Of a DNA stretch of 64,000 nucleotides, positions 26,152 through 35,100 are shown piece after piece (position 1 is the first letter of the stretch; each line of letters begins with the position of its first letter). The stretch comes from Sphingobium faniae. Its GTDB lineage: Bacteria; Pseudomonadota; Alphaproteobacteria; Sphingomonadales; Sphingomonadaceae. The notes under the pieces were generated by a model. The model was not told where the DNA came from, searched no databases, and was given only the letters and a program-made list of their open reading frames with translations. Location: positions 62,001 through 126,000 of the forward strand of contig FMTU01000010.1 in assembly GCA_900100475.1 (NCBI GenBank), given 5' to 3'. The translations under genes were made by a program, and so were the position numbers.

Positions 26152-27108
26152 ATGGGGGAATTGTTCACGTCCCGCTATCTGATCCTGGGAATGGTGTTCG
26201 TCGCCGTCGTGGGAATCGTGATGGCGGCCAGCATGATCGCCAGCCGCAACGCCGCTGTGCGTCGCCGCCTCGAACATCTGGGCGGCGGGGTGGCGGAGAC
26301 GGGCAGCGTGACGCTGCGCGGCGCCCAGGTCAGCAATGAATGGACCCGTATTGCCGCGCGGCTGGAAAAGGCGGGCCTGTCGCTTGCCGACACGAAGAAT
26401 GAGGCGCTGCGGAAGCGGTTGATCGAGGCGGGCTATGTCAGCCCGGAAGCGCCGCGCATCTTCACCCTCATCCGGCTGATGCTGACGCTGGGCCTGCCCG
26501 CGCTGATGCTGATGTTCAGCCTGGCGTCGCCCGAACCACCGAGCGTTCTGAAGCTCTATATCTTCGGCGTGGGGGTGGCGGTGTTCGGTCTTTACCTCCC
26601 CAACCTGTGGATCGCGGCGAAGGCGGACCGGCGGCGCGAAGCCGTCGTCAACGGCTTTCCCGACGCGCTGGACCTGATGCTGGTCTGCGTCGAGGCGGGG
26701 CTGGGACTGGAGGCCGCGCTGGACAGGGTGGGGCGGGAACTGGCGATTTCGCAGCCGCTGGTGTCGCAGATGCTGGGCAAGGTCGTGCTGGAACTGCGGG
26801 CAGGCCGCAGCCGCGCCGACGCCCTGCGCGGCATGGCCGACGATAATGAGATCGACGAGATCCGCTCCTTCGCCACCATGCTGATCCAGTCGGACCAGCT
26901 TGGTACCAGCGTGGGGCAGACGTTGCGGGTCTATGCCGCCGAAATGCGGGAAAAGCGGCGGATGCGGGCGGAGGAAAAGGCGCACAAGCTGCCGGTCAAG
27001 CTGTCCGTGCCGCTGGTCGCCTGCATGTTGCCGGTGATGATCGGCGTCCTGATGCTGCCGGCGATGATCCGGGTGATCCGGGAAATGCTGCCGGCGATGG
27101 GGGGGTAG
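26152..27108 (+). CDS. tadC: Tad inner-membrane platform protein TadC
   Basis: A 318-residue T2SF-domain protein paralogous to TadB, with an N-terminal helix, a central helix pair, the GspF motif NGFPDALDLMLVCVEAGLGL, and two C-terminal helices (LSVPLVACMLPVMIGVLML). The ATG at 26152 has GGGGGCGG upstream. It ends exactly one base before the tadD ATG. Confidence 0.95.
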   Translation: MGELFTSRYLILGMVFVAVVGIVMAASMIASRNAAVRRRLEHLGGGVAETGSVTLRGAQVSNEWTRIAARLEKAGLSLADTKNEALRKRLIEAGYVSPEAPRIFTLIRLMLTLGLPALMLMFSLASPEPPSVLKLYIFGVGVAVFGLYLPNLWIAAKADRRREAVVNGFPDALDLMLVCVEAGLGLEAALDRVGRELAISQPLVSQMLGKVVLELRAGRSRADALRGMADDNEIDEIRSFATMLIQSDQLGTSVGQTLRVYAAEMREKRRMRAEEKAHKLPVKLSVPLVACMLPVMIGVLMLPAMIRVIREMLPAMGG

Positions 27109-27879
27109 ATGAAAAGGTCAGGCTGCATCCTGATGATGATCGCCGCTGGCGGGCTGTCGGCCTGTTCGGGTGGGAGGAAAATGGAAGTGCGCGCGATGGG
27201 CGAACAGCGCGCGCTTCAGCCAGCCGACCTCGCTTCGGCCCAGGCCTTGTTCCGGCGGGGGGAATATGCGCTGGCCATCGAAGCCTATCGGCGGCTTCTG
27301 CGCGTTCAGCCGGACAATGCGGAGGTCTATAACGGGCTGGCGGTCAGCTATGCGGCGCTGGGGCGGCATGATGTGAGCGGCCGCTTCTTCGAACTGGCAC
27401 TATCACTCGATCCGGCGAGCGTGAAGGTGCGGCGCAACTATGCGCTGAGCCTGGAGTGGCAGGGACGGGTCGCAGATGCGCGGGTGTTGCTGGTGCAAGG
27501 GGGCAGAGGGGCCATGCAGTCGCGCCTGAGCCTGGCCCAGATCGCCGCGCGCGCCCTTCCGGCGGATGCGAGAGTGCAGCAATTGGCGGCGGGGCCGTAT
27601 CTCGACCGCCAGTCCGATCGCGAGGTGCAGCTTTCCACCGCACAGCCGGACAGGTCGGTGGCGCTGGGAAGCTGGGCGAGCAGCCTGAGCGTGACGATCA
27701 TCGACAGGCAGATGGCGGACAAGCCCGATGAGGCCGTCGCCCCGAATGAGGGAGCGATGGATAAGCCGTCCGATGAGGTCGCGGGCGAGAGGAAGCGCTT
27801 TTCGGCCCGTTCGGCCCATGGGGATGGCGGCTTCACGCGGCTGTGGACCCGTATCCGCGATATGGAAGCGGGGGGATGA
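27109..27879 (+). CDS. tadD: Tad TPR lipoprotein TadD
   Basis: A 256-residue lipoprotein with lipobox LSAC after a short signal peptide, and TPR repeats over about 45-150 (SAQALFRRGEYALAIEAYRR, PDNAEVYNGLAVSYAALGR, DPASVKVRRNYALSLEWQG). TadD proteins help place or assemble the secretin. The C-terminal 80 residues are polar and less conserved. The gene abuts tadC and overlaps the next gene by 4 nt. Confidence 0.88.
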   Translation: MKRSGCILMMIAAGGLSACSGGRKMEVRAMGEQRALQPADLASAQALFRRGEYALAIEAYRRLLRVQPDNAEVYNGLAVSYAALGRHDVSGRFFELALSLDPASVKVRRNYALSLEWQGRVADARVLLVQGGRGAMQSRLSLAQIAARALPADARVQQLAAGPYLDRQSDREVQLSTAQPDRSVALGSWASSLSVTIIDRQMADKPDEAVAPNEGAMDKPSDEVAGERKRFSARSAHGDGGFTRLWTRIRDMEAGG

Positions 27880-28676
27880 GGATGTTGGCCGCCCTGCTTG
27901 TCCTGGGCGTGGGTCTGTCCCCGCTCGCGCTTTGGGCGGAAGGCGGTGGGGACGCATCGCAGGCTGATCGGGACAATCTCTATCTGGATCAGGTGGAGGC
28001 GGCGGCGGACGAAGGCCGTTTCGTGCAGGCCACGGCCATGCTCGGCCAGACCCATGCCTCGCGGGACACGCACAGGCCGGCCGTAACCCAGGCGCAGTTG
28101 CTGGCAGCGGCCGGGCGGCCGGGAGAGGCGCTGGCGGCGCTTCAGAAGATCGAGGCGGCGGGCTATCGTTCCTGCCGCCTGTCGTGGTTGACTGGCGGCC
28201 TGCTCGATAAAGGCGGGAAAGCCGATGAGGCGGAGCCTTATCTGTGGGATGCGGTCGGCCAATGTCCCGGCATGTGGCGCGCATGGGAAGCGCTAGCACT
28301 GCATTTCGACCGGCGCGGGCAATGGGACAAGAGCGGTTCGGCTTATGAACAGGCTTTTCGCCTGACCGACCGCCCCGCACGGGTCGCTAATAATTATGGC
28401 ATGTCGCTGTTCCGGCAGGGGCAGGTGAGGGAGGCCGCCAATCTGTTCGCTGAAGCGGTCAGCCTGGACCAGGCCAATGCCCGCTATCGGAATAATGAGG
28501 ACGCCGCGCGGTTGCAGGCGGGGCTGGCCCTGCGCGCCGCCTCGGCAGGAGTGGACAGTGAAGACCGCGCGTTGCGTGTTGCGCAGGCGGCGGAACGGGC
28601 GCGGCAGATGCAGGAAGCCCTCACGCCGGATCACGCGACAGGGGATGGAACAGCGGAGGGGAAGGGGGCGCCATGA
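27876..28676 (+). CDS. Secreted TPR protein of the Tad locus
   Basis: About 266 residues with a signal peptide (MRMLAALLVLGVGLSPLALWAEG) and TPR-like repeats (QAEAAADEGRFVQATAMLG region, AWEALALHFDRRGQWDKSG, VANNYGMSLFRQGQVREAA). It is probably periplasmic. It starts with ATGA overlapping the tadD stop and itself overlaps the peptidase gene by 4 nt. I would describe it as a second TadD-like scaffold; no enzymatic motif is visible. Confidence 0.82.
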   Translation: MRMLAALLVLGVGLSPLALWAEGGGDASQADRDNLYLDQVEAAADEGRFVQATAMLGQTHASRDTHRPAVTQAQLLAAAGRPGEALAALQKIEAAGYRSCRLSWLTGGLLDKGGKADEAEPYLWDAVGQCPGMWRAWEALALHFDRRGQWDKSGSAYEQAFRLTDRPARVANNYGMSLFRQGQVREAANLFAEAVSLDQANARYRNNEDAARLQAGLALRAASAGVDSEDRALRVAQAAERARQMQEALTPDHATGDGTAEGKGAP

Positions 28677-29200
28677 CGCAGATCATATTGGCTCTGGCCG
28701 CATTATTGTTGATATTGGCGGCGGTGCAGGACGTGGCGATGCTACGCATATCGAATCTTTTCCCGCTGGCGCTGATCGCCCTGTTCGGTGTGTGGGCGGC
28801 TCATATCGGCTTTTCCACGGCGTTGTGGTCCAACGCTTTGTCCTTCCTTATCGCGCTGGGCGTGGGAACATTTCTCTTTGCGCGGCAATGGCTGGGCGGG
28901 GGCGACGTGAAACTGCTGGCGGCGAGCGCGCTCTGGTTTCCGATCAAGGGGCTGCTGCCGTTGACGGTCTATGTGACCTTGCTGGGTGGCTTGCTGGCGC
29001 TGGTCTTCATCCTGCTGCGCCGGATCGTTCCGGCCGGAAACCGCGAGGGCGGGATTCCCGCGCTGAAAGCCAAGGGGCCGGTGCCTTATGGCGTGGCGAT
29101 CGCAGCGGGCGTGATCGCCTGTCTCTATCTCTACGGACCGCATCCTGCGCCTGCGAGCGGGATTCCATCCTATATGCGGGGATCGCTGGGGCTGGAATAG
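28673..29200 (+). CDS. cpaA: Prepilin peptidase CpaA/TadV
   Basis: A 175-residue A24-family aspartic membrane peptidase that processes the Flp prepilin and TadE/TadG pseudopilins. The two catalytic aspartates are visible at D20 (AVQDVAMLRISN) and D78 (LGGGDVKLLAA). Six hydrophobic segments fit the short CpaA form, which lacks a methyltransferase domain. KGPVPYGVAIAAG near the end is the family's last conserved block. It is the last gene of the pilus operon. Confidence 0.95.
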   Translation: MTQIILALAALLLILAAVQDVAMLRISNLFPLALIALFGVWAAHIGFSTALWSNALSFLIALGVGTFLFARQWLGGGDVKLLAASALWFPIKGLLPLTVYVTLLGGLLALVFILLRRIVPAGNREGGIPALKAKGPVPYGVAIAAGVIACLYLYGPHPAPASGIPSYMRGSLGLE

Positions 29201-29212
29201 GGGCGGTCCATA

Positions 29213-29322
29213 TTAGAGCGCGCTGCGTTAAATCAGACGCAGGGCGTGCACTTTATTCATTTCTTACCGCACCGTTTTTTTTGCGAAAAGCCGGTTCCCA
29301 CTTTTGCGCACGATGTTCTAAG
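29213..29322. repeat. Intergenic palindromic repeat of the alphaproteobacterial type
   Basis: The gap between the convergent peptidase and response-regulator genes begins AGAGCGCGCTGCG. It contains TGCGT/ACGCA and GCGAAAAGCCGGTTCCCACT before TTGCGCACGATGTTCT. This matches the layout of dispersed 100-bp repeats I know from Rhizobiales and sphingomonads (AGAGC..., AAACCGGTTTCCACTTTT..., ATGCTCT). It may act as a bidirectional end of transcription. The repeat status needs a genome search. Confidence 0.45.
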
Positions 29323-29347
29323 TCTTGAAGCACAAGAAACCGAATGG

Positions 29348-29980
29348 TTATTCCGTGTCGTCCGGGATCATAGAGACGATCAGTTCGGCCCGCGACCTGA
29401 CGCCCAGTTTCTGGAAGATACTGTGCAGATGGACCTTGACCGTGCCTTCAGTCAGCCCGCATTTTTCCGCGATGGCGCGGTTCCGCAGGCCGGTGCGGAT
29501 CAACTGCGAAATCTCCTTCTCCCGCTCGGTCAGCGGGCTGGTGGGCTTGAGCTTCTTATCCCGCGCCTGAATGCTGTAGCGGAGAGCCTTGTCCATGATG
29601 TCGGGGTCGATGCAATTTTCTCCCGCCGCAACCTTGGCGATGCAGGCCAGCAGTTCCTGCGGATCGCTTTCCTTCAGCACGATGCCGTTGACGCCCATTT
29701 CTATGGCAGCCAGCGTCTGCGCCGGGGAAATATACACGGTCAGGAAGATGGCCGGTACGCTGCACCCGCTTGCGCGTAATTCACCCAATATGTAGAGGCC
29801 GCCGCCTTCCTTCATGCTGAGGTCCAGCACCAGGATTTCCGGGTCGCTATTGGCGATCAGTTCCAGAGCTTCCGGCTCCGTCCTGGCGCCGCCCAATACG
29901 TCGTGGCCATTGCTCCCCAGAAATTGAGTGAGTCCATCCAGAAATATTGGATGATCGTCTACTATGATCAGCTTGGCCAT
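29348..29980 (-). CDS. NarL/FixJ-family response regulator
   Basis: A 210-residue two-component regulator. The receiver domain has D8-D9 (VDDHPIF), phosphoacceptor about D53 (LVLDLSM) and Lys in VLKESDP. The switch Ser/Thr region reads LTVYIS. The C-terminal LuxR-type helix-turn-helix reads LTEREKEISQLIRTGLRNRAIA, then LTEGTVKVHLHSIFQKLGV. It shares one base with the kinase stop, so the pair is coupled. It lies between the pilus and adhesin loci; either could be its target. Confidence 0.95.
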   Translation of the reverse strand: MAKLIIVDDHPIFLDGLTQFLGSNGHDVLGGARTEPEALELIANSDPEILVLDLSMKEGGGLYILGELRASGCSVPAIFLTVYISPAQTLAAIEMGVNGIVLKESDPQELLACIAKVAAGENCIDPDIMDKALRYSIQARDKKLKPTSPLTEREKEISQLIRTGLRNRAIAEKCGLTEGTVKVHLHSIFQKLGVRSRAELIVSMIPDDTE

Positions 29981-31746
29981 TATATTGACGACCTATCGTT
30001 AGTTATAGGTATTTGAATGGAAAGAAGGGAGCTTTTGTCCAGCTTATCGAAATATGCTCTTCCTCCTATGGAAGTCAATCTTTGAGTCAGGGAGCGGGAT
30101 TGCACGATCAATTCTTTGCCGTCGTCCGTCAGAGGCGCTTTGCCGCCGCGACGACCGGAGTCATCGCGAAATGCGATCATCAGATGGCCGCCGGCGACCG
30201 ATATGGCGATGGACAGCCTGCGGGCCTTTGCATGTTGCACGGCATTGGCCGCCATCTCGCGGATCAGGAATTCCACCTGGATGGCGATGGTGCGGGACAC
30301 CGCGATTTTCTCCTGATCGAAGACCGGGTGGCAAGCAATGCCCCATTGGCTCGACGCGATCGCGGAACATTGCCTGACCCGCGCGACCAGATCCTCCTGC
30401 ATGTTCATGCTGCGCGCGCTTTCGTTCAGCAACTCGCGCAAATTGGCCTGTTCGTGGATGATGAGTTCCTCCAGTTCCCGCATGTCGTGCGACAAGTCGA
30501 CAGGTTTCTGGCCGCCGATCTGGCCGCGAATCGTGGCAAGGCGCATCCGCATCGCCGCCAGCGTCTGAAGCACGCTGTCATGCAGGTCGCGGCTCAGGGC
30601 CTGCCGCGCTTCGACAAAGGACCGCTCGCGCCACGCGGAAAGGAAATAGAAGCGCTCAAAAAAGGATTCGACGCCTTCCTGAATGGAAATGAGCTGATCG
30701 AGCGCGCCCGCCGCCCAGCCGTGGCGCGTCGCCAGGAAGACCATCCCCGAAACATCTCCAGCGGCGATGGGAAAGCCCACGCCATAGGCCATGCCGAAGA
30801 TACGTGACTGCGCCTCTATCAGTTCCGGGACGGCGCGGAAGCGCAATGTGCCGATGCTGTTGCGGACAAGCACCTCTTCCGATTGGCGGCTGAAGAGGAA
30901 GGGCATGTCGGCGACGCGCGAATCGAGCAGATCGGACGCAAGGCCGTCGGTCAGTTGCGGCGCATCGCAGGCACCATTGTCCCATGCGAAGCAGCGCACT
31001 TCGCCGCTTTGCAGGTTGCGCCAGATCAGTCCGACCTTGCGCGCGTCGCCAATGTGGGCCAGTTCCTCCAGCAGCGCGGAGGTGGGCAGGCTGTGCAGAT
31101 TGCCGCCGATGGCCTGAAGCCGGTCGGCCCAATGCTGCAATTGCCCCCGGCGCAGCATCGTGCCGATGAAAGCCAGCATACCAAGGCATCCGATCAGCAC
31201 GGTCGAACTGTCGATTCGGATCAGGATGTCGTGATGCAGCGTCTGCATCCCCCAGGGTTCGTAATGATGCCGCAGCAACAGGAGCAGGATTACCGCCGCG
31301 GCAGCTATCGCCGCGATGGTTCGTCCCAGCCGCTCATATATGGTCCAGAGAAGGATGAGCGCGGCCCCCAGCGCGGGCAGTTCCAATGGCCGGAGCAGGG
31401 CGACCATCAGCATCAGCAACTGGAAATCGACCAGCAGGATCAAAGGGCGGATCGCCATTTCCATCCGCGCTGGCAGAAAAAGGGCCGCCGGGAAGAGAAT
31501 AGCCCAAACCGAAAGTCCGATGGTTACATGATTCAGTGTTGGCGTCAGGTTCGGATATTGGCTGCTAATGGCCTGAAAGCTCGCCTGGGCGAGGAAAGCG
31601 ATGGCGATGCGGGCAACCGCCAGAACGATCATGGGTGAGCGGCTGACCCAGGCCGCCACCCGATACAGAGCGTGCGCTGAAAGTCTTTCGATTCGTTCCA
31701 ATGCGTCTCCTCCGAGTCGGCCGCTCCGGCGTTGAGCGTTAACCAT
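29980..31746 (-). CDS. Membrane sensor histidine kinase (HisKA_3 type)
   Basis: A 588-residue kinase with four to six N-terminal membrane helices (about 35-190), a GAF-like sensory region (210-370), a HisKA_3 dimerisation motif with the phosphoacceptor in SRDLHDSVLQTL, and a C-terminal ATPase domain. The N box (REMAANAVQHAKA) is good. The G1 box is reduced to RDDSGRRG, and the usual GLxGM G2 box is replaced by IVQSRSLTQRLTSIGG, so ATP handling may be unusual. The ATG at 31746 overlaps a TTAACCAT box and has a poor ribosome site; a TTG at 31701 has GGAGGAG upstream and is a good alternative (573 residues). Confidence 0.88.
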   Translation of the reverse strand: MVNAQRRSGRLGGDALERIERLSAHALYRVAAWVSRSPMIVLAVARIAIAFLAQASFQAISSQYPNLTPTLNHVTIGLSVWAILFPAALFLPARMEMAIRPLILLVDFQLLMLMVALLRPLELPALGAALILLWTIYERLGRTIAAIAAAAVILLLLLRHHYEPWGMQTLHHDILIRIDSSTVLIGCLGMLAFIGTMLRRGQLQHWADRLQAIGGNLHSLPTSALLEELAHIGDARKVGLIWRNLQSGEVRCFAWDNGACDAPQLTDGLASDLLDSRVADMPFLFSRQSEEVLVRNSIGTLRFRAVPELIEAQSRIFGMAYGVGFPIAAGDVSGMVFLATRHGWAAGALDQLISIQEGVESFFERFYFLSAWRERSFVEARQALSRDLHDSVLQTLAAMRMRLATIRGQIGGQKPVDLSHDMRELEELIIHEQANLRELLNESARSMNMQEDLVARVRQCSAIASSQWGIACHPVFDQEKIAVSRTIAIQVEFLIREMAANAVQHAKARRLSIAISVAGGHLMIAFRDDSGRRGGKAPLTDDGKELIVQSRSLTQRLTSIGGRAYFDKLDKSSLLSIQIPITNDRSSI

Positions 31747-31859
31747 GCCTGTTCATGATGCTATGATCTACGGTATATAAGGCAATTATTTATCTATAAC
31801 TATAGATCTATTGCGTAAGTTAATATGTCGCGACAAGGTGTTTTAATTGGTTAACAAAA
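31739..31859. promoter_or_regulatory. Shared regulatory boxes in the kinase/adhesin spacer
   Basis: Three sites are visible: TTAACCAT at 31739-31746; the dyad TCTATA-AC-TATAGA at 31793-31806, whose first ten bases (TCTATAACTA) match the flp upstream dyad; and GGTTAACAAAA at 31849-31859, identical to 16441-16451. The two latter boxes are in the same order and similar spacing (55 versus 68 bp) at both promoters. No clear -35/-10 pair is visible for the adhesin. The rest of the 374-bp spacer (31747-32120) is AT-rich with no gene. Confidence 0.45.
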
Positions 31860-32120
31860 GTTGAATTTGGATGACTCTCCATTTCGGCTCCCATAGATAT
31901 GAGTAACGAATTGGATAAGTACTTTAATAAATGATTAATCCGGGGCCGGGCGACTTTAGGAAAGTCAGCCTGGTGGGAGATCGAGCAAACACCGCATTAG
32001 CGAAGCCGCTCATGCAGCAAGATGGGAAGCATCCGTTCCGTTGGCAGTCATGCTTCGGGGTGAGTGGTTTTCTGCGCGCTTCTTCCACCGTCCCCCGCAG
32101 CAGCGTGTTGGGGAAGAGAG

Positions 32121-35100
32121 ATGGATTTCGAGCGCGATTGGAATTTCTCTGCAGCCGATGATCGCCAACAGGCGTTGGGGCAGGATGTCGCGGCTGCATT
32201 GCGGGCGGGGGCAAGCGATCTTCAGCCCGGCAAGATGCCGCATATCGTGCCGGGGCCGGATGGCACGGTCGTCCTGCCTGCGGGAACGGACCTGAACCGG
32301 ATTCAGGTCGCCGGCAGCGATCTGGTGGTGACGCTGCCCGATGGGACGCAGATGGTCATCGACGGGGGCGCCGTATTCGTGCCGCGGATGATCGTCGGCG
32401 ACGTGGAAATTCCCGCCGCCAACCTCGCCGCGCTGCTGATCGGCGAGGAGCCGCAGCCCGCCGCCGGTCCGCCGCAAAGTTCGGGCGGCAATTTCGTCGA
32501 TCCTCAGGGCGACATCGGTGATCGCCATGGGCTGGGCGACCTGCTGCCCCCGACCGAATTGGCGTTCGGCCAGCCCGAGCAGCAGGAGATTATCCCGGTC
32601 GCGCCGGACGATGACGATCAGCCCGAAATAACCATCGTCACGCCCGACCAGCCGGCCGGTGCCAGCAATGCGACGGCCCAGGTCAGCGAAGCCGGTCTCG
32701 GACCGCGCGAGGGCGAACCGGCCGGCTCCGCAGCCCAAAGCGACAGCGAAAAGACCAGCGGCTCCATCGTCATCGCGGCGCTGGACCAGCCCGCGACCGT
32801 GACCATCAACGGCATTGTCGTGACGGGCATAGGGCAAATGATTGAAACGGACCTTGGCGTCCTGACGATCCGGTCGATCGGCAATGGGGAGATCGGATAC
32901 AGCTATACGCTGACCGACAACATCATCGGCCCGCCGCCGTCCGAAATCTTCACGATCATCGTCACCGACGCGGATGGCGATCAGGCGACCGCCACACTCA
33001 CCATCTCCATCGCGGACGATGCGCCGACCGCCATCGGCGATGTGGACAGCGTGACCGAGGATGGTCCTCTGATCGCCGATGGCAATGTGCTGACCGGAAC
33101 CGGCGGCGCGGACGCCAATGGTACGGACGGCGTGGCCGATGTGCAGGGAGCCGATGGCGCGGTGGTTTCGACCACCGGCACTTTTCAGGGAAGCTATGGC
33201 GTCCTGACGCTTCAGGCCGACGGCAGCTATGTCTATGTGCTGGCCAACGGCAATGCGGCGGTCCAGAATCTGGTCCCCGGCCAGACGCTGACGGAAAGCT
33301 TCAACTACTCCATCACCGACGGCGATGGAGACATATCGACCGCCACGCTGACCATCACGATCAACGGCGCGGGCGATGCCGTCACGATCACGGGTCTGGA
33401 TCGCGATCCCGCCGCCAACGGCGCGGAAGCGGTGGTTCTGGAAAATGATCTTGCTGATGGCAGTTCGCCCGACGCGGCGGCGCTGACGCAGGGCGGGGCC
33501 TTCGCCATCGCCGCTCCTGATGGACTGTCGACCGTGACCGTGGGCGGCGTGACGGTGCTCTCCAATGGTAGCTTCGTCGCCGGACAGGTCATCACGACGC
33601 CGCAGGGAGTGCTGACCATCACCGGCTTCACCCCGGCCGCTCAGGCGGGGACATCGGTAACGGCGGGCACGTTCACCTACAGCTTCGCGCTGACCGGCAA
33701 CAGTCTGGACCATGGCGCGGCGGGGACGGACAGCCTTTTCCAGAGCTTCGATGTGGTCGCCACGGATCGCGACGGATCGAACGCCAGCGCGACGCTGGAC
33801 ATTCGTATCGTCGATGACGTGCCGGTCGCCCATGACGATGTGGATCGCGTCGCGGCGGGTTCCTACGAGCCAGAAGGCGGCAATGTCATCACCGGCGCGG
33901 GGACCGTGTCCGGGGCAGCGGGGGCAGACGTCAAGGGCGCCGACGGGGCGAGTGTGGCTGGCGTGGCCGCGGGGGCCGGGGGAGCGGCTCAGGTCGCGGC
34001 GGGAACAGTCGGGACGGCGATCGCGGGGACATATGGCACGCTGATCCTCGATGCGGACGGTGGCTACAGCTATGTCCGCGCGACGGGCACGCCGGGGGGC
34101 GTCAGCGACAGCTTCACCTATACGCTGCGCGACGGCGACGGCGATCTCAGCGCCGCGACGCTGCGCATCGACATTGCCGACAGCCCGGTCGTCATCATCT
34201 CCATTCCCCGCGCCGGGGATGGAGCGAGCGTCGAGGAAGCCGGCCTCGATCATCCGGCCGGGTCCAAGGCAGCCTCCGATGCCGAAACCACGACGGGCAC
34301 CATCACCTATTCCGCGCCCGATGGCCCGGCGATCATCTCCGTCAACGGCACGTCCATCACCGGCGTCGGTCAGACCATTGTCACCGACAAGGGCGTATTG
34401 ACCATCACCGGCCTGACCGATGGCGGCATTGATTATTCCTATACGTTGACGACCAGCACGACGGGCAACGACGTGACCGACAGCTTCCAGCTGACCATCA
34501 CGGACACCGATGACAACAGCGCCACCGACAGCCTGGTCATCACCATCGTCGACGATGTTTCGACAGCCACGCCTGACATCGATTCCGTTCGCGAGGACGG
34601 CCCGTTGACGGCGGACGGCAATGTCATGACCGGTTCGGGCGGGACGGACGCCAATGCAACGGATGGCAACAAGGACGTGGCGGGCGCGGATGGCGCGCAA
34701 GTCACGGGGATTTCTTTTGGGGGAGCGACCGGCGCGGTGGGGGCGCCGGTCGCTGGAAGCTATGGCGTGCTTCAGATTGAGGCGGACGGCAGCTACCGCT
34801 ATGTGTTGAACAACGGGAACGGCGCCGTTCAGGGACTCGATTCCACGCAGACGCTGAAGGAAATCTTCACTTACACCATCACTGACGGGGATGGCGATCC
34901 ATCGGCGGCGACGCTGACCATCACCATCCATGGCCGCGATGACGGCGTGACCATCACCGGCCTGGGCGGTCAGGGAGCCGAAGAGGTCGTGTATGAAAGC
35001 GATCTGGCGGACGGCAGTTCGCCGGATGCGGCCGCGCTGGTCCAGACGGGCAGCTTCACGCTCGAAGCGCTGGACGGCGTGTCGACGATCACCGTGGATG

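Noticed and set aside
24733-26985. A 750-codon minus-strand frame across cpaF, tadB and tadC
   Set aside because: Composition is His/Gln/Arg-rich, typical of antisense frames in GC-rich genes. The three plus-strand genes have clear motifs.
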